This document shows positions 1-8,232 of a stretch of 64,000 nt of DNA, one piece after another (the first letter of the stretch is position 1; each line of letters begins with the position of its first letter). The position numbers and the translations under genes are program-made. Origin of the DNA: Fodinisporobacter ferrooxydans (GTDB taxonomy: Bacteria > Bacillota > Bacilli > Tumebacillales > MYW30-H2); contig NZ_CP089291.1 in NCBI RefSeq assembly GCF_022818495.1, positions 3,427,501 to 3,491,500 of the forward strand. Reading direction: 5' to 3'. The notes below the pieces were generated by a model. It did not search any database. It saw nothing but the letters and a program-made list of their open reading frames with translations, and was not told the origin of the DNA.

Positions 1-2
1 GC

Positions 3-854
3 GCAAACGTTACGTTTCTCGTGCGTGAAAAACGGGCATTGCAGTTGGAACAAACCGGGCTGCAAATCGAGAGTCCATTCGGAAATGTCGTGTTGCATCC
101 TGTGATTGCAACAGATGTGACTGCGATTGAACATTGCGATCTGATTCTATTATCTGTTAAAAATTATCATTTATCATCTGTTCTGGAAACGATCTGCCCT
201 CTCATTCAAAAAGGTGCGAAAGTATTGCCATTGCTCAATGGCGTTGAGCATTTCGAGATGTTGCAACATGCGTTCGGAAAAGATACAGTATTAGGCGGTT
301 TGTGCCATATTATCGCCACATTGGATCAGGATGGTAAAATCATACATACGAACCAAATTCACAGCATGACATTTGGACCGATCGAGCCGCAACAGACAAC
401 ATTTTGCCAAGAGTTTTACGCATTAGCCAAAAAAGCCAATTTTGATATCAGTTTCAAAGAAAATATTTGGCATTCCATTTGGCACAAATATGTATTCATC
501 ACCGCGTTTTCCGGAATTACGACAGCGTCCCGCTTGTCGATTGACGGAGTTGTCGGTTGTGATGCTACTCGCTGCGTATTGCAGCGCTCTTTAGAGGAAA
601 TGTGTTCGCTGGCAGCCAAATACGGCGGGCAGCAAGCAGAGGATTATGTAACAAAAACGTTGCTGATGTTGGAAAAAATGGCAGAAGGTACGACTTCCTC
701 CATGCACCAGGATTTTCGGAAAGGATTAGAGTTAGAAGTGGAGAGTCTGCAAGGAGCGGCCGTGAGGCTTGCCCATAAAGCATCTTTGCAAGTGCCGGTA
801 ATTGAAACCCTTTATGGGCTGATTAAACCTTTTGAAAAAGGGAATTGCTGTTAA
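3..854 (+). CDS. 2-dehydropantoate 2-reductase-like protein (5' partial)
   Basis: The frame is open at the left edge and starts with ANVTFLVREK, so roughly 25 N-terminal residues, including the GxGxxG NADPH loop, lie outside the window. The rest fits the ApbA/PanE fold: a LLSVKNYH strand, the LLNGVEH turn and the helical C-terminal domain with the conserved Lys in WHKYVF. The family reduces ketopantoate to pantoate with NADPH for coenzyme A synthesis in the cytosol. The Asn that usually follows the catalytic Lys is not conserved here (KYVFITAFSG), as in many PanE paralogues, so the substrate may differ. The internal GTG at position 21 is not the true start. Stop at 852-854. Confidence 0.8.
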   Translation, partial: ANVTFLVREKRALQLEQTGLQIESPFGNVVLHPVIATDVTAIEHCDLILLSVKNYHLSSVLETICPLIQKGAKVLPLLNGVEHFEMLQHAFGKDTVLGGLCHIIATLDQDGKIIHTNQIHSMTFGPIEPQQTTFCQEFYALAKKANFDISFKENIWHSIWHKYVFITAFSGITTASRLSIDGVVGCDATRCVLQRSLEEMCSLAAKYGGQQAEDYVTKTLLMLEKMAEGTTSSMHQDFRKGLELEVESLQGAAVRLAHKASLQVPVIETLYGLIKPFEKGNCC

Positions 855-874
855 AATGGAATTGCTGTTAAAAT
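841..874. repeat. 17-bp tandem duplication across the panE-like stop codon
   Basis: Two perfect copies of GGAATTGCTGTTAAAAT lie head to tail. The first copy contains the last codons and the TAA of the reductase gene; the second is non-coding. The protein end is unchanged. Confidence 0.9.
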
Positions 875-911
875 GCAGTGTGACGATCATGGAGAATAGT
901 GAAAGCTTATA

Positions 912-936
912 AGGGGAGATGGATTCTCCCCTGTTT
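912..936 (+). terminator. Possible weak terminator after the reductase gene
   Basis: An 8-bp perfect stem (AGGGGAGA with TCTCCCCT) and a 5-nt loop, followed only by GTTTG. The U-tract is poor, so termination is uncertain. Confidence 0.4.
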
Positions 937-980
937 GAATTCATCAAGATTAGGGGCGCAATCGAATCAAGGAGGAGACT

Positions 981-2234
981 ATGCGGACTGTTTATAAAGC
1001 TTTGACTTTTACGTATATCGTCTACGCGGTGGGAATTTTGGCGTATATTTATACACAAGATCCTTCCCGCGTTCCAGTATATGATATCGGCGGAGTGAGT
1101 GATCCGACAACATTTATGAGCCGAGCGCAAATTCATGAAGCAAATGCGGTCTCTCGTTTGCAGTATGTGAGTTTCTTTATTTTTGAACCATTGCAATGGA
1201 TCATTTATTTCGTTGTGCTCACTAGCGGAGTCTCGGGAAGAATGAAATACATGACACAGCAAATGACACATGTGAAAGCATTCCAAAGGATTCTATATGT
1301 GATTGGTCTGTTGGCGCTGCTTTTTATCGTACATTTGCCGATCAATGGATTTTATTTTGTGATCGACCATCTGTATCATTTATCAAGCCAAACCGCGAGT
1401 TCTTGGTTGGGTGACTTGTTAAAATCGTTTGGACTTGACTTGATTACACAAGTTCCGTTATTTTTGGGCGTTTTCTGGCTGATCAAAAAACAACCCAATC
1501 GTTGGTGGATTTCGATCTGGGTGTTGTCAATTCCCATTACGATTTTCCTCATGTTTATCCAGCCGCTCGTCGTGGATCCCATATTTAATACGTTTCAGCC
1601 ACTGCCTGACCAACAATTGAAAGCGGAAATCATATCGTTGACGACAAAAGCCCACATTCCTACAGATCAAATTTATGTGGTGAATAAATCAAAACAAACA
1701 AATGAACTGAACGCATACGTAACAGGAATTGGCAGCCAAACGCGAGTAGTATATTGGGATACGTTATTGCATTCGATGACAAAAGGGGAAATTGTATTTG
1801 TTACCGCACACGAAATCGGCCATTATGTGCTGCACCACATTTACATCGGAATTGTGGTGGGTCTGCTCATAGGTTATGGTGTGTTATGGGTGTTTTATCG
1901 ACTTTATCTGTGGATCGTACAGCGTTTCAAAGAAAGCCTGCATATCGATGGACCGCATGATTTTGTCGCTCTGCCGTTGTTGTTATTGCTGTATTCCGTG
2001 CTCTCGTTTGCCATCCTGCCGGTGGAAAACGCAATCTCCCGGACGATGGAACATCAGGCGGATCAATATGCGATGATGTTGACACACGATAAGAAAGATG
2101 CGATACAATCGTTTCAAATGTTTGCAAAACATGACTTGCAAGCTGTCAATCCCCCTTTCCTGGTCTACATCTTTTTAGACGATCACCCGACGCTGTTGCA
2201 GCGCATCGATTTTGTTGCACATTGGAAATCGTAA
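981..2234 (+). CDS. M48 family (Ste24-like) membrane metallopeptidase
   Basis: A 417-residue integral membrane zinc protease of the CAAX-protease/HtpX superfamily, of the Ste24 length class. Several hydrophobic segments occupy the N-terminal half. The zinc motif HEIGH is near residue 277, followed by another membrane segment, and the third ligand Glu lies in SRTMEHQAD near residue 357. The active site of such enzymes faces the cytosol, where they cleave membrane-associated or misfolded proteins; the bacterial substrate is unknown. The start ATG follows a strong AAGGAGG. It stands alone between the panE-like gene and the serine acetyltransferase. Confidence 0.88.
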   Translation: MRTVYKALTFTYIVYAVGILAYIYTQDPSRVPVYDIGGVSDPTTFMSRAQIHEANAVSRLQYVSFFIFEPLQWIIYFVVLTSGVSGRMKYMTQQMTHVKAFQRILYVIGLLALLFIVHLPINGFYFVIDHLYHLSSQTASSWLGDLLKSFGLDLITQVPLFLGVFWLIKKQPNRWWISIWVLSIPITIFLMFIQPLVVDPIFNTFQPLPDQQLKAEIISLTTKAHIPTDQIYVVNKSKQTNELNAYVTGIGSQTRVVYWDTLLHSMTKGEIVFVTAHEIGHYVLHHIYIGIVVGLLIGYGVLWVFYRLYLWIVQRFKESLHIDGPHDFVALPLLLLLYSVLSFAILPVENAISRTMEHQADQYAMMLTHDKKDAIQSFQMFAKHDLQAVNPPFLVYIFLDDHPTLLQRIDFVAHWKS

Positions 2235-2390
2235 TGGAAACATAATGGGCAGATAGGAATTGAAAATGATAATCATCTATTGAAAAAATTTTTTTATTCT
2301 GGTATTGATTGTAGTATGTATGAATCGTTTGATATGGATTGTGTAGGGGAGAAATTGAAACCGGAAACTGAGAATAGAGGGAAGCGGGAC

Positions 2391-3299
2391 ATGTTGACAC
2401 AAGAAGGTTCGCAGCAACTGGCAAGAACAGCATTGGCTTTGCAAAATGGATATACGAGTCATCCGGAATTTTCGAATAAAAACAAAATCGTACCAAATCG
2501 CGAAGAAGTGATCTCGATCCTCATGGAAATTCGCGGCGTACTGTTGCCGGGATATTTTCCTTCTTCCGTCGACGAGAAAAATCCAGTGACGTTGTTGGAA
2601 GTATTAGGCGCCATACAGTGGCGTCTGGCACGATTGATCCATGATTCGATCGAACATGCGTGCCCGCAAACCTGTAAAATGAATCCCAACTGCATCTGTG
2701 AAATATTTCGGCTGAGTTTGGATAAATCGACACAGTTGGTCGAACGATTGCCGGATATTCGGGAAATTCTTTTAAAAGATATTCAGGCTGCATATGATGG
2801 AGATCCGGCTGCCAGCAATCTGGATGAGATTATTCTGGCATATCCCAGCCTGTTTGCCGTAATGGTGTACCGGATTGCGAATATTTTACACAAATTAGAC
2901 GTTGGTTTAATTCCGCGCATTATGACGGAATATGCCCATAGCCGCACGGGAATTGACATTCATCCCAGCGCCAGTATCGGCCACAGCTTTTTTATCGATC
3001 ATGGAACAGGTGTCGTCATTGGGGCTACATGCGAAATTGGAAACCATGTAAAAATATACCAAGGTGTTACGCTAGGCGCGTTAAGCTTTGAGAAAGATGA
3101 AGCAGGCGCTTTGGTGCGCGGCACAAAACGGCATCCCACCATTGAGGATCATGTAACCATTTACGCAGGAGCAACAGTACTCGGAGGATCTACAGTGATC
3201 GGCGCAGGATCTGTGATCGGGGGCAATGTGTGGCTGACGGAAAGTGTTCCTCAGCGCAGCAAAGTCATCAGCCGCCCGCAAATTGAGTTGCGAAAATGA
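2391..3299 (+). CDS. cysE: Serine O-acetyltransferase (EpsC/CysE type)
   Basis: Transfers acetyl from acetyl-CoA to serine, the first step of cysteine synthesis, in the cytosol. The 302-residue protein has a helical N-terminal domain and, from about residue 190, a left-handed beta-helix of hexapeptide repeats with the catalytic segment FIDHGTGVVIGATCEIG and the loop KIYQGVTLGA. The length matches the longer EpsC subgroup. The frame is open upstream to 2280, but AGAGG at 2376-2380 points to ATG 2391. The rhodanese-CstR operon follows, so this end of the window has a sulfur theme, although that operon has its own promoter. Confidence 0.87.
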   Translation: MLTQEGSQQLARTALALQNGYTSHPEFSNKNKIVPNREEVISILMEIRGVLLPGYFPSSVDEKNPVTLLEVLGAIQWRLARLIHDSIEHACPQTCKMNPNCICEIFRLSLDKSTQLVERLPDIREILLKDIQAAYDGDPAASNLDEIILAYPSLFAVMVYRIANILHKLDVGLIPRIMTEYAHSRTGIDIHPSASIGHSFFIDHGTGVVIGATCEIGNHVKIYQGVTLGALSFEKDEAGALVRGTKRHPTIEDHVTIYAGATVLGGSTVIGAGSVIGGNVWLTESVPQRSKVISRPQIELRK

Positions 3300-3366
3300 A
3301 TACGAAACGGAAGCTCAAATGATTCCAATCTTTTGGTTTCAAAAAATTGGATAGGCGTGTGCGCTC

Positions 3367-3413
3367 TTGACGAAATTAGAGTTTCCTCGTATTATATACC
3401 CTATATGGTATAT
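3367..3413 (+). promoter_or_regulatory. Promoter with CstR-like operator for rhodanese-cstR
   Basis: A sigma-A-type promoter: -35 TTGACG (3367-3372), 17-bp spacer, -10 TATTAT (3390-3395). Directly after the -10 is a near-perfect 20-bp palindrome (3394-3413) with core ATACC-CTATAT-GGTAT at 3396-3411. CsoR/CstR-family operators are known to have ATACC/GGTAT arms. The site covers the expected transcription start, so a bound regulator would block transcription; with cstR second in the operon this implies autorepression. Confidence 0.75.
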
Positions 3414-3435
3414 GAATGAATGGGAGGAAACAACG

Positions 3436-3759
3436 ATGTTTGGTTCGAAACCTAAAATAATAAATATTACATCCTTTGATGTGAATCAACGATTAAAGAA
3501 AGGTGAAACACTTACAATTATCGATGTCCGTGAAAACGATGAAGTAGCTGCGGGCAAGATTCCAGGAGCCAAACATATCCGTTTGTCTGAATTGCCGCAG
3601 CGCATCCACGAGATTCCTAAAAACGCAGAAGCAATTATGGTTTGCAGAAGCGGTGGCCGCAGTGCGAAAGCGTGTGAGTTTCTCCTGAGCCAAGGATACC
3701 GCAATGTAAAAAATCTAATGGGCGGCATGCTTGGTTGGGACGGGGATATCGAACGATAA
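3436..3759 (+). CDS. Single-domain rhodanese (sulfurtransferase)
   Basis: A 107-residue cytosolic rhodanese that should carry a persulfide on Cys70 in the active loop CRSGGRS, followed by the usual helix AKACEFLLSQGY and the C-terminal GGMLGWDGD. Such proteins move sulfane sulfur between thiols, sulfite or thiosulfate. ATG 3436 has GGGAGGA at 3422-3428; the frame is open upstream to 3367, but that part is promoter. The gene ends 23 bp before the cstR-like gene and shares its operator-controlled promoter, as in known persulfide-detoxification operons. Confidence 0.9.
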   Translation: MFGSKPKIINITSFDVNQRLKKGETLTIIDVRENDEVAAGKIPGAKHIRLSELPQRIHEIPKNAEAIMVCRSGGRSAKACEFLLSQGYRNVKNLMGGMLGWDGDIER

Positions 3760-3782
3760 AGAAGACGTAGAGGTGATACACG

Positions 3783-4043
3783 GTGCAATATGATGACGCA
3801 ATCAAAAACCGACTACGGCGAATTGAAGGGCAAATACACGGTGTTGCGAACATGATCGAACAAAACAAGAATTGTAAAGATGTCGTTACGCAATTATCGG
3901 CCGTTCGTTCCGCTGTAGACCGGGCCATTGGGTTAATCGTTGCAAACAATCTTGCGGAATGTATCCGCATGGATATGGAAAAAGGCATCATACCGGACAA
4001 AGCGATCCAGGAAGCGGTCGATTTGCTCGTGAAAAGCAGATGA
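3783..4043 (+). CDS. cstR: CsoR/CstR-family persulfide-sensing repressor
   Basis: An 86-residue all-helical DUF156 repressor. It has Cys31 (NKNCKDV) and Cys60 (NLAECIRM), the same spacing as the reactive pair of Staphylococcus CstR. The copper-binding His of CsoR, four residues before the second Cys, is replaced by Asn56. This favours persulfide sensing by cysteine cross-linking over copper binding. Start is GTG 3783 with AGAGGTGA just upstream. It is cotranscribed with the rhodanese and probably represses its own promoter; a second matching operator lies upstream of the HesB-like selenoprotein gene at 11.5 kb. Confidence 0.85.
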   Translation: MQYDDAIKNRLRRIEGQIHGVANMIEQNKNCKDVVTQLSAVRSAVDRAIGLIVANNLAECIRMDMEKGIIPDKAIQEAVDLLVKSR

Positions 4044-4097
4044 TACCATGGGAATTCTAAAGCATTCTTCAAATAAAAGGAATTTCTTAAATGAAAT

Positions 4098-4129
4098 GGA
4101 ACTCTCAAACATATGAGAGTTCCTTTTTG
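4098..4129 (+). terminator. Terminator of the rhodanese-cstR operon
   Basis: A perfect 10-bp stem (GGAACTCTCA with TGAGAGTTCC), 6-nt loop, then TTTTT. Confidence 0.9.
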
Positions 4130-4253
4130 CTGCGATTCGAACATATCCATTTGTTGAATTTAGGGATTTGTCCGGAAAATTAACACGTTTATGACAAGAG
4201 ATGAATGAAATGAGGCGAGTTTATTATAATGTAAAGTATTGGGGGAATGCAGA

Positions 4254-6866
4254 ATGGATCTGAATCGTTTTACGCAAAAATCAATCGAAGCCATCCAACA
4301 AGCCGAATCAAAAGCACTGCGGCATGACAATATGGAAATTGATGCAGATCATCTCTTGTGTGCTCTGATTGAACAAGAGGAAGGACTGATTCCACGCCTT
4401 TTGCAAAAAATGCAAGTGGATGTCCAAGGGCTGCAAAAGGAGCTAGAGCGGTTGATTCAAAGCAAACCGCGAGTATCCGGTCCGGGACGGGAACCGGGTA
4501 AAATTTATATCAGTCAAAACGCAAACCAAGTGTTATTGAACGCAGAAGAAGAAGCGAAACAGATGCATGATGAATATGTTTCCGTGGAGCACTTGTTTCT
4601 TGCGTTGTTGGACACTGACAAGCATTCTGCACTGGGACGACTGTTGCAAAACTACAAAGTGAACCGCCAGGGATTCTTGCAAGCACTCACATCTGTCCGC
4701 GGCAACCAGCGGGTTACCAGCGCAACGCCGGAAATCACCTATGAAGCGCTGGAGAAGTACGGGTTTGATATGGTGGAAGCCGCGAAAAAAAATAAATTGG
4801 ATCCCGTCATCGGCCGCGATGCGGAAATTCGTCACGTCATCCGAATTCTTGCCAGAAAGACCAAGAACAACCCGGTTTTGATCGGTGAACCGGGTGTCGG
4901 TAAAACGGCGATCGTCGAAGGATTGGCACAACGGATTTTGCGCGGGGATGTACCGGAAGGGCTGAAAGATAAAAAAATTTTTGCGTTGGATATGGGCGCG
5001 TTAATCGCGGGCGCCAAATTTCGCGGTGAATTTGAAGAGCGTTTAAAAGCGGTGTTGCAAGAAGTGAAAAAGAGCGAAGGAAGGATTTTATTATTTATCG
5101 ATGAAATTCATACCATCGTCGGTGCCGGCAAGACAGAAGGGGCAATGGATGCCGGGAATTTGCTAAAACCGATGCTGGCCCGGGGAGAATTGCATTGCAT
5201 CGGCGCAACCACATTAGATGAATATCGCAAGTACATAGAAAAAGACGCCGCATTGGAACGGCGGTTTCAGATCGTATTGGCGGACGAGCCGACTGTGGAA
5301 GATACCATTTCCATTTTGCGCGGCCTGAAGGAACGGTTTGAACTGTTTCACGGCGTCAAGATCCACGATCAAGCGTTAATTGCAGCAGCCAAACTGTCAC
5401 ACCGTTATATTGCCGAACGCTTCTTGCCCGATAAGGCAATCGACCTTGTGGATGAAGCGTGTGCCATGATCCGGACAGAAATCGATTCCATGCCGGCCGA
5501 GGTTGATGAGATATCCCGCCGTGTCATGCAGTTGGAAATTGAAGAAGCCGCATTAAAAAAAGAACAGGATGCGGTCAGCCAGGAGCGTCTGCTGCTGTTG
5601 CAAAAAGAGCTGACAGAGCTCAGAGAGCAATTGATAACGTTAAAAGCCCAATGGGACAACGAGAAACAGGCATTGCACAAGATCCAGACACTGCGCGAAC
5701 AATGGGAAACGCTCCAACAGCAAATTGAACAAGCAGAACGATCCTATGATCTGGAGAAAGCGGCCGAATTAAAATATGGGAGACTCCCGCAACTGGAAAA
5801 ACAGATCAAGGAAGAGGAAAGAAAACAATCACAGACGCAGAATGAGTTTATGTTGCTTCGGCAAGAAGTTACGGATGACGAAATTGCACGCATCATCTCC
5901 AAATGGACGGGGATTCCTTTGACCAAATTATTGGAAAGCGATCGTGAGAAACTGTTAAAATTGGAGCAAACATTACATGAACGAGTGATCGGTCAGGACG
6001 AAGCGGTAAAACGTGTCGCAGAAGCGATCTTGCGCGCGCGTGCAGGCATCAACGACCCTCGTCGCCCGATCGGTTCCTTTATCTTTTTGGGGCCGACCGG
6101 CGTAGGGAAGACGGAGCTCGCCAAAACACTTGCCGTCACGTTGTTTGATTCGGAAGAGCAATTGGTCCGCATCGATATGAGTGAATATATGGAGAAACAC
6201 AGTGTATCCCGTCTGATCGGTGCGCCTCCTGGCTACATCGGGTTTGAAGAAGGCGGGCAATTGACGGAAGCCGTACGCCGCAAACCGTATTCCGTTGTAC
6301 TGTTTGATGAAATCGAAAAGGCTCATGCGGACGTTTTTCACGTGCTCTTGCAAGTGCTGGACGACGGGAGAATTACAGATTCAAAAGGCCGAACGGTGGA
6401 TTTTAAAAATACGGTGCTCATCCTGACATCCAATATCGGATCACATGAGTTGTTGGAAGGAATGAATGAATCCGGCGACATCAGGCAAGAGGCAACAGAT
6501 CGCGTGATGCGGGAATTGCGGCTCCATTTTCGCCCGGAATTTTTAAACCGGATCGACGATATCATCGTATTTAAACCTTTGACGCAAAACGAAGTGATCC
6601 ATATTATCGATGCATTGCTTGCAGATCTGCAAAATCGGCTGCGGGATCGCAAACTGCATCTCCAATTGACGGAGCGGGCCAAGCAATTCATGGCGAAAGT
6701 AGCATATGATCCGGTGTACGGCGCCCGTCCCCTGCGCAGATTTTTGCAGCGCCATGTGGAAACGCTGCTCGCAAAGGCGATCATAGCCGGTACGTTTGCT
6801 GATGGATCGAATATTACGATTGATGAAAAAAATGGACAATTGCAGATCGAGCCAGTACAGGCTTGA
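4254..6866 (+). CDS. clpB: ATP-dependent disaggregase ClpB
   Basis: A hexameric AAA+ chaperone of 870 residues that, with DnaK, pulls proteins out of heat-induced aggregates in the cytosol. Order: Clp N-domain (1-150), first AAA module with Walker A GEPGVGKT at 211-218 and a DEIH Walker B, the ClpB-specific coiled-coil middle domain (about 395-530, rich in Glu, Gln and Lys), second AAA module with GPTGVGKT and [11 protein letters not shown], then the small C-terminal domain with [10 protein letters not shown]. The middle domain separates it from ClpC/ClpA. ATG 4254 is preceded by GGGGGAA. A TATAAT lies at 4225-4230; no CIRCE or CtsR box was seen. Confidence 0.96.
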   Translation: MDLNRFTQKSIEAIQQAESKALRHDNMEIDADHLLCALIEQEEGLIPRLLQKMQVDVQGLQKELERLIQSKPRVSGPGREPGKIYISQNANQVLLNAEEEAKQMHDEYVSVEHLFLALLDTDKHSALGRLLQNYKVNRQGFLQALTSVRGNQRVTSATPEITYEALEKYGFDMVEAAKKNKLDPVIGRDAEIRHVIRILARKTKNNPVLIGEPGVGKTAIVEGLAQRILRGDVPEGLKDKKIFALDMGALIAGAKFRGEFEERLKAVLQEVKKSEGRILLFIDEIHTIVGAGKTEGAMDAGNLLKPMLARGELHCIGATTLDEYRKYIEKDAALERRFQIVLADEPTVEDTISILRGLKERFELFHGVKIHDQALIAAAKLSHRYIAERFLPDKAIDLVDEACAMIRTEIDSMPAEVDEISRRVMQLEIEEAALKKEQDAVSQERLLLLQKELTELREQLITLKAQWDNEKQALHKIQTLREQWETLQQQIEQAERSYDLEKAAELKYGRLPQLEKQIKEEERKQSQTQNEFMLLRQEVTDDEIARIISKWTGIPLTKLLESDREKLLKLEQTLHERVIGQDEAVKRVAEAILRARAGINDPRRPIGSFIFLGPTGVGKTELAKTLAVTLFDSEEQLVRIDMSEYMEKHSVSRLIGAPPGYIGFEEGGQLTEAVRRKPYSVVLFDEIEKAHADVFHVLLQVLDDGRITDSKGRTVDFKNTVLILTSNIGSHELLEGMNESGDIRQEATDRVMRELRLHFRPEFLNRIDDIIVFKPLTQNEVIHIIDALLADLQNRLRDRKLHLQLTERAKQFMAKVAYDPVYGARPLRRFLQRHVETLLAKAIIAGTFADGSNITIDEKNGQLQIEPVQA

Positions 6867-6941
6867 AAAGCAAACAATTCTGCCGATTTATGGTATGATT
6901 TTGTTGGGTGTTTCCCACTGGAAAAGAGGAGGAATGAGAAA

Positions 6942-7424
6942 ATGAGTCAAACAAATGGTTTAAAACAGTTGGTTCATGCGAGAAAAAGTCTGCTGCGCAT
7001 GGTGCAGTCCATTCCCGAGGATGTCATCGACATCCAGCCAGCCGGTTTTAATAACACAATACGCTGGAACGTCGGGCATATTTTAGTGGTAGCCGAATAT
7101 TATGTACTGGGAAAAACAGGCCATGAAGCACAACTTCCCAAGGAGTACGTTACGTTTTTCGGCAATGGCACCAAACCGTCCGATTGGACAGGCGAGCCGC
7201 CATCCTTTGCGACGTTGATCCAACAGTTGGAAGACCAGTTGTCCCGCATCCAAACCGCTTTAAGCGGACGTTTGGACGAAGCGCTTGCCAATCCGGTTCC
7301 GTTAGGCTCAACTGGCCTCCAATTTGAGACATATGGAGAAGTATTGAATCTCGGAATTTATCATGAAGGAAACCATACGGGGTTTATTAATGCGCTACGG
7401 CGTGTTGTCAGTGCGACAAAATAA
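6942..7424 (+). CDS. DinB-superfamily metal-binding protein
   Basis: A 160-residue four-helix-bundle protein of the DinB/YfiT superfamily. Histidines that fit the metal site occur in WNVGHIL and in YHEGNHTGF near the C-terminus. Members are metal-dependent thiol transferases or damage-inducible proteins, but most have no known substrate. AAAGAGGAGG precedes the ATG. The next gene starts within or just after its last codons. Confidence 0.8.
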   Translation: MSQTNGLKQLVHARKSLLRMVQSIPEDVIDIQPAGFNNTIRWNVGHILVVAEYYVLGKTGHEAQLPKEYVTFFGNGTKPSDWTGEPPSFATLIQQLEDQLSRIQTALSGRLDEALANPVPLGSTGLQFETYGEVLNLGIYHEGNHTGFINALRRVVSATK

Positions 7425-7440
7425 TAGTTCCCGTTTCATC

Positions 7441-8064
7441 ATGGGAGTATTCTTGGCGGCCGGAAACAGCAACCGCATGGGGACATCGAAATTGGCATTA
7501 CCTTTCTGCGAGAAAACGGTCGGCAGTCTGTCGTTATCCAAATATCTTGCATCCCAATTGCAAAAGATCGCAGTTGTAACGCAAACAACAGATACGCTGC
7601 AGTGGATGGATGAAGATTGTTTTGCCGTTCCCGTTCGAAACAAATGGATGCAAGTTTGTTGTCAAGATGCAAAAAAAGGAATGAGCCATTCCTTGCGCTG
7701 CGGTGTTTTAGCGGCACAAGCGGCTGGCGCTGAAGGGATTGTGATTGGACTTGCAGATCAACCGTTCGTTACGACTTCACACATCAATCGCTTGTGTGAA
7801 GTCTTTGAGCAAAAACGGGCAGCAAAAGAATGTTTGCAGTTCGTTTGTTTCACCAATCGCAATCTTGCGTATCCGCCCGTTTTGTTCGCAGCAAGCCTGT
7901 TTCCGGAATTGTTGCAATTGAAAGGGGATCAAGGAGCTGGAAGGATGGTACAAACCGGATTCTACAATGGGATGCGAATCGAAGATGAAGGTTCCGACTG
8001 GTATATCGATGTGGATACTCCGGAAGATTATCAAACATGTCTAAACATTGCAAACAAACGGTAG
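7441..8064 (+). CDS. MobA/MocA-like nucleotidyltransferase
   Basis: A cytosolic NTP transferase of the MobA-like family (about 207 residues) with the N-terminal nucleotide loop LAAGNSNRMGTSK, the GLADQPFV metal-binding Asp and a C-terminal DVDTPEDY. MocA-type relatives attach CMP to molybdopterin and often serve molybdenum hydroxylases such as xanthine dehydrogenase. No such enzyme is in the window, so the substrate is inferred. The start is uncertain: ATG 7441 gives the canonical N-terminus but lacks a clear ribosome site, while in-frame starts further upstream (7363, 7392, GTG 7411) overlap the DinB-like gene and would allow translational coupling. Confidence 0.75.
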   Translation: MGVFLAAGNSNRMGTSKLALPFCEKTVGSLSLSKYLASQLQKIAVVTQTTDTLQWMDEDCFAVPVRNKWMQVCCQDAKKGMSHSLRCGVLAAQAAGAEGIVIGLADQPFVTTSHINRLCEVFEQKRAAKECLQFVCFTNRNLAYPPVLFAASLFPELLQLKGDQGAGRMVQTGFYNGMRIEDEGSDWYIDVDTPEDYQTCLNIANKR

Positions 8065-8086
8065 TTATGCAAATATAAGCATGGAG

Positions 8087-8122
8087 AAAAAGGATTTGGA
8101 CATGGATTCCAAATCCTTTTTT
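8087..8122 (+). terminator. Terminator after the MobA-like gene
   Basis: A perfect stem of at least 9 bp (GGATTTGGA 8092-8100 with TCCAAATCC 8108-8116), extended by flanking A/T pairs, ending in TTTTTT. Confidence 0.9.
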
Positions 8123-8126
8123 CTTT

Positions 8127-8166
8127 AGGCATTCACCCAATATTCCATTTGTGCGTATACTACAGC
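8127..8166 (+). promoter_or_regulatory. Bipartite promoter-like motif, copy 1
   Basis: AGGCATTCACCCA (8127-8139), 12 unrelated bases, then TGCGTATACTACAGC (8152-8166). Both blocks recur exactly, with the same 12-bp gap, at 58182-58221 upstream of a SpoVK remnant. The blocks sit like -35 and -10 boxes, about 70 bp before the aminotransferase start. CACC and CGTATACTA with 16 bp between them resemble the mother-cell SigK pattern (AC, then CATAnnnTA), with one mismatch in the -10. The sigma factor is inferred. Confidence 0.55.
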
Positions 8167-8192
8167 GTTACAAAAGAAAACGTCTGTCGCAC

Positions 8193-8218
8193 GAAAATTT
8201 ATGATGAAAATTTATGAA
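8193..8218. repeat. 13-bp tandem repeat before the aminotransferase gene
   Basis: GAAAATTTATGAT followed directly by GAAAATTTATGAA, in the 5' leader of the gene at 8233. Confidence 0.85.
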
Positions 8219-8232
8219 TTTGGGTGGGTTGA

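Noticed and set aside
732-1286. 184-codon minus ORF
   Set aside because: Antisense to the panE-like and M48 genes, no ribosome site, no recognisable domain.
3367-3435. Upstream extension of the rhodanese
   Set aside because: This stretch holds the promoter, operator and ribosome site; the rhodanese domain starts after ATG 3436.
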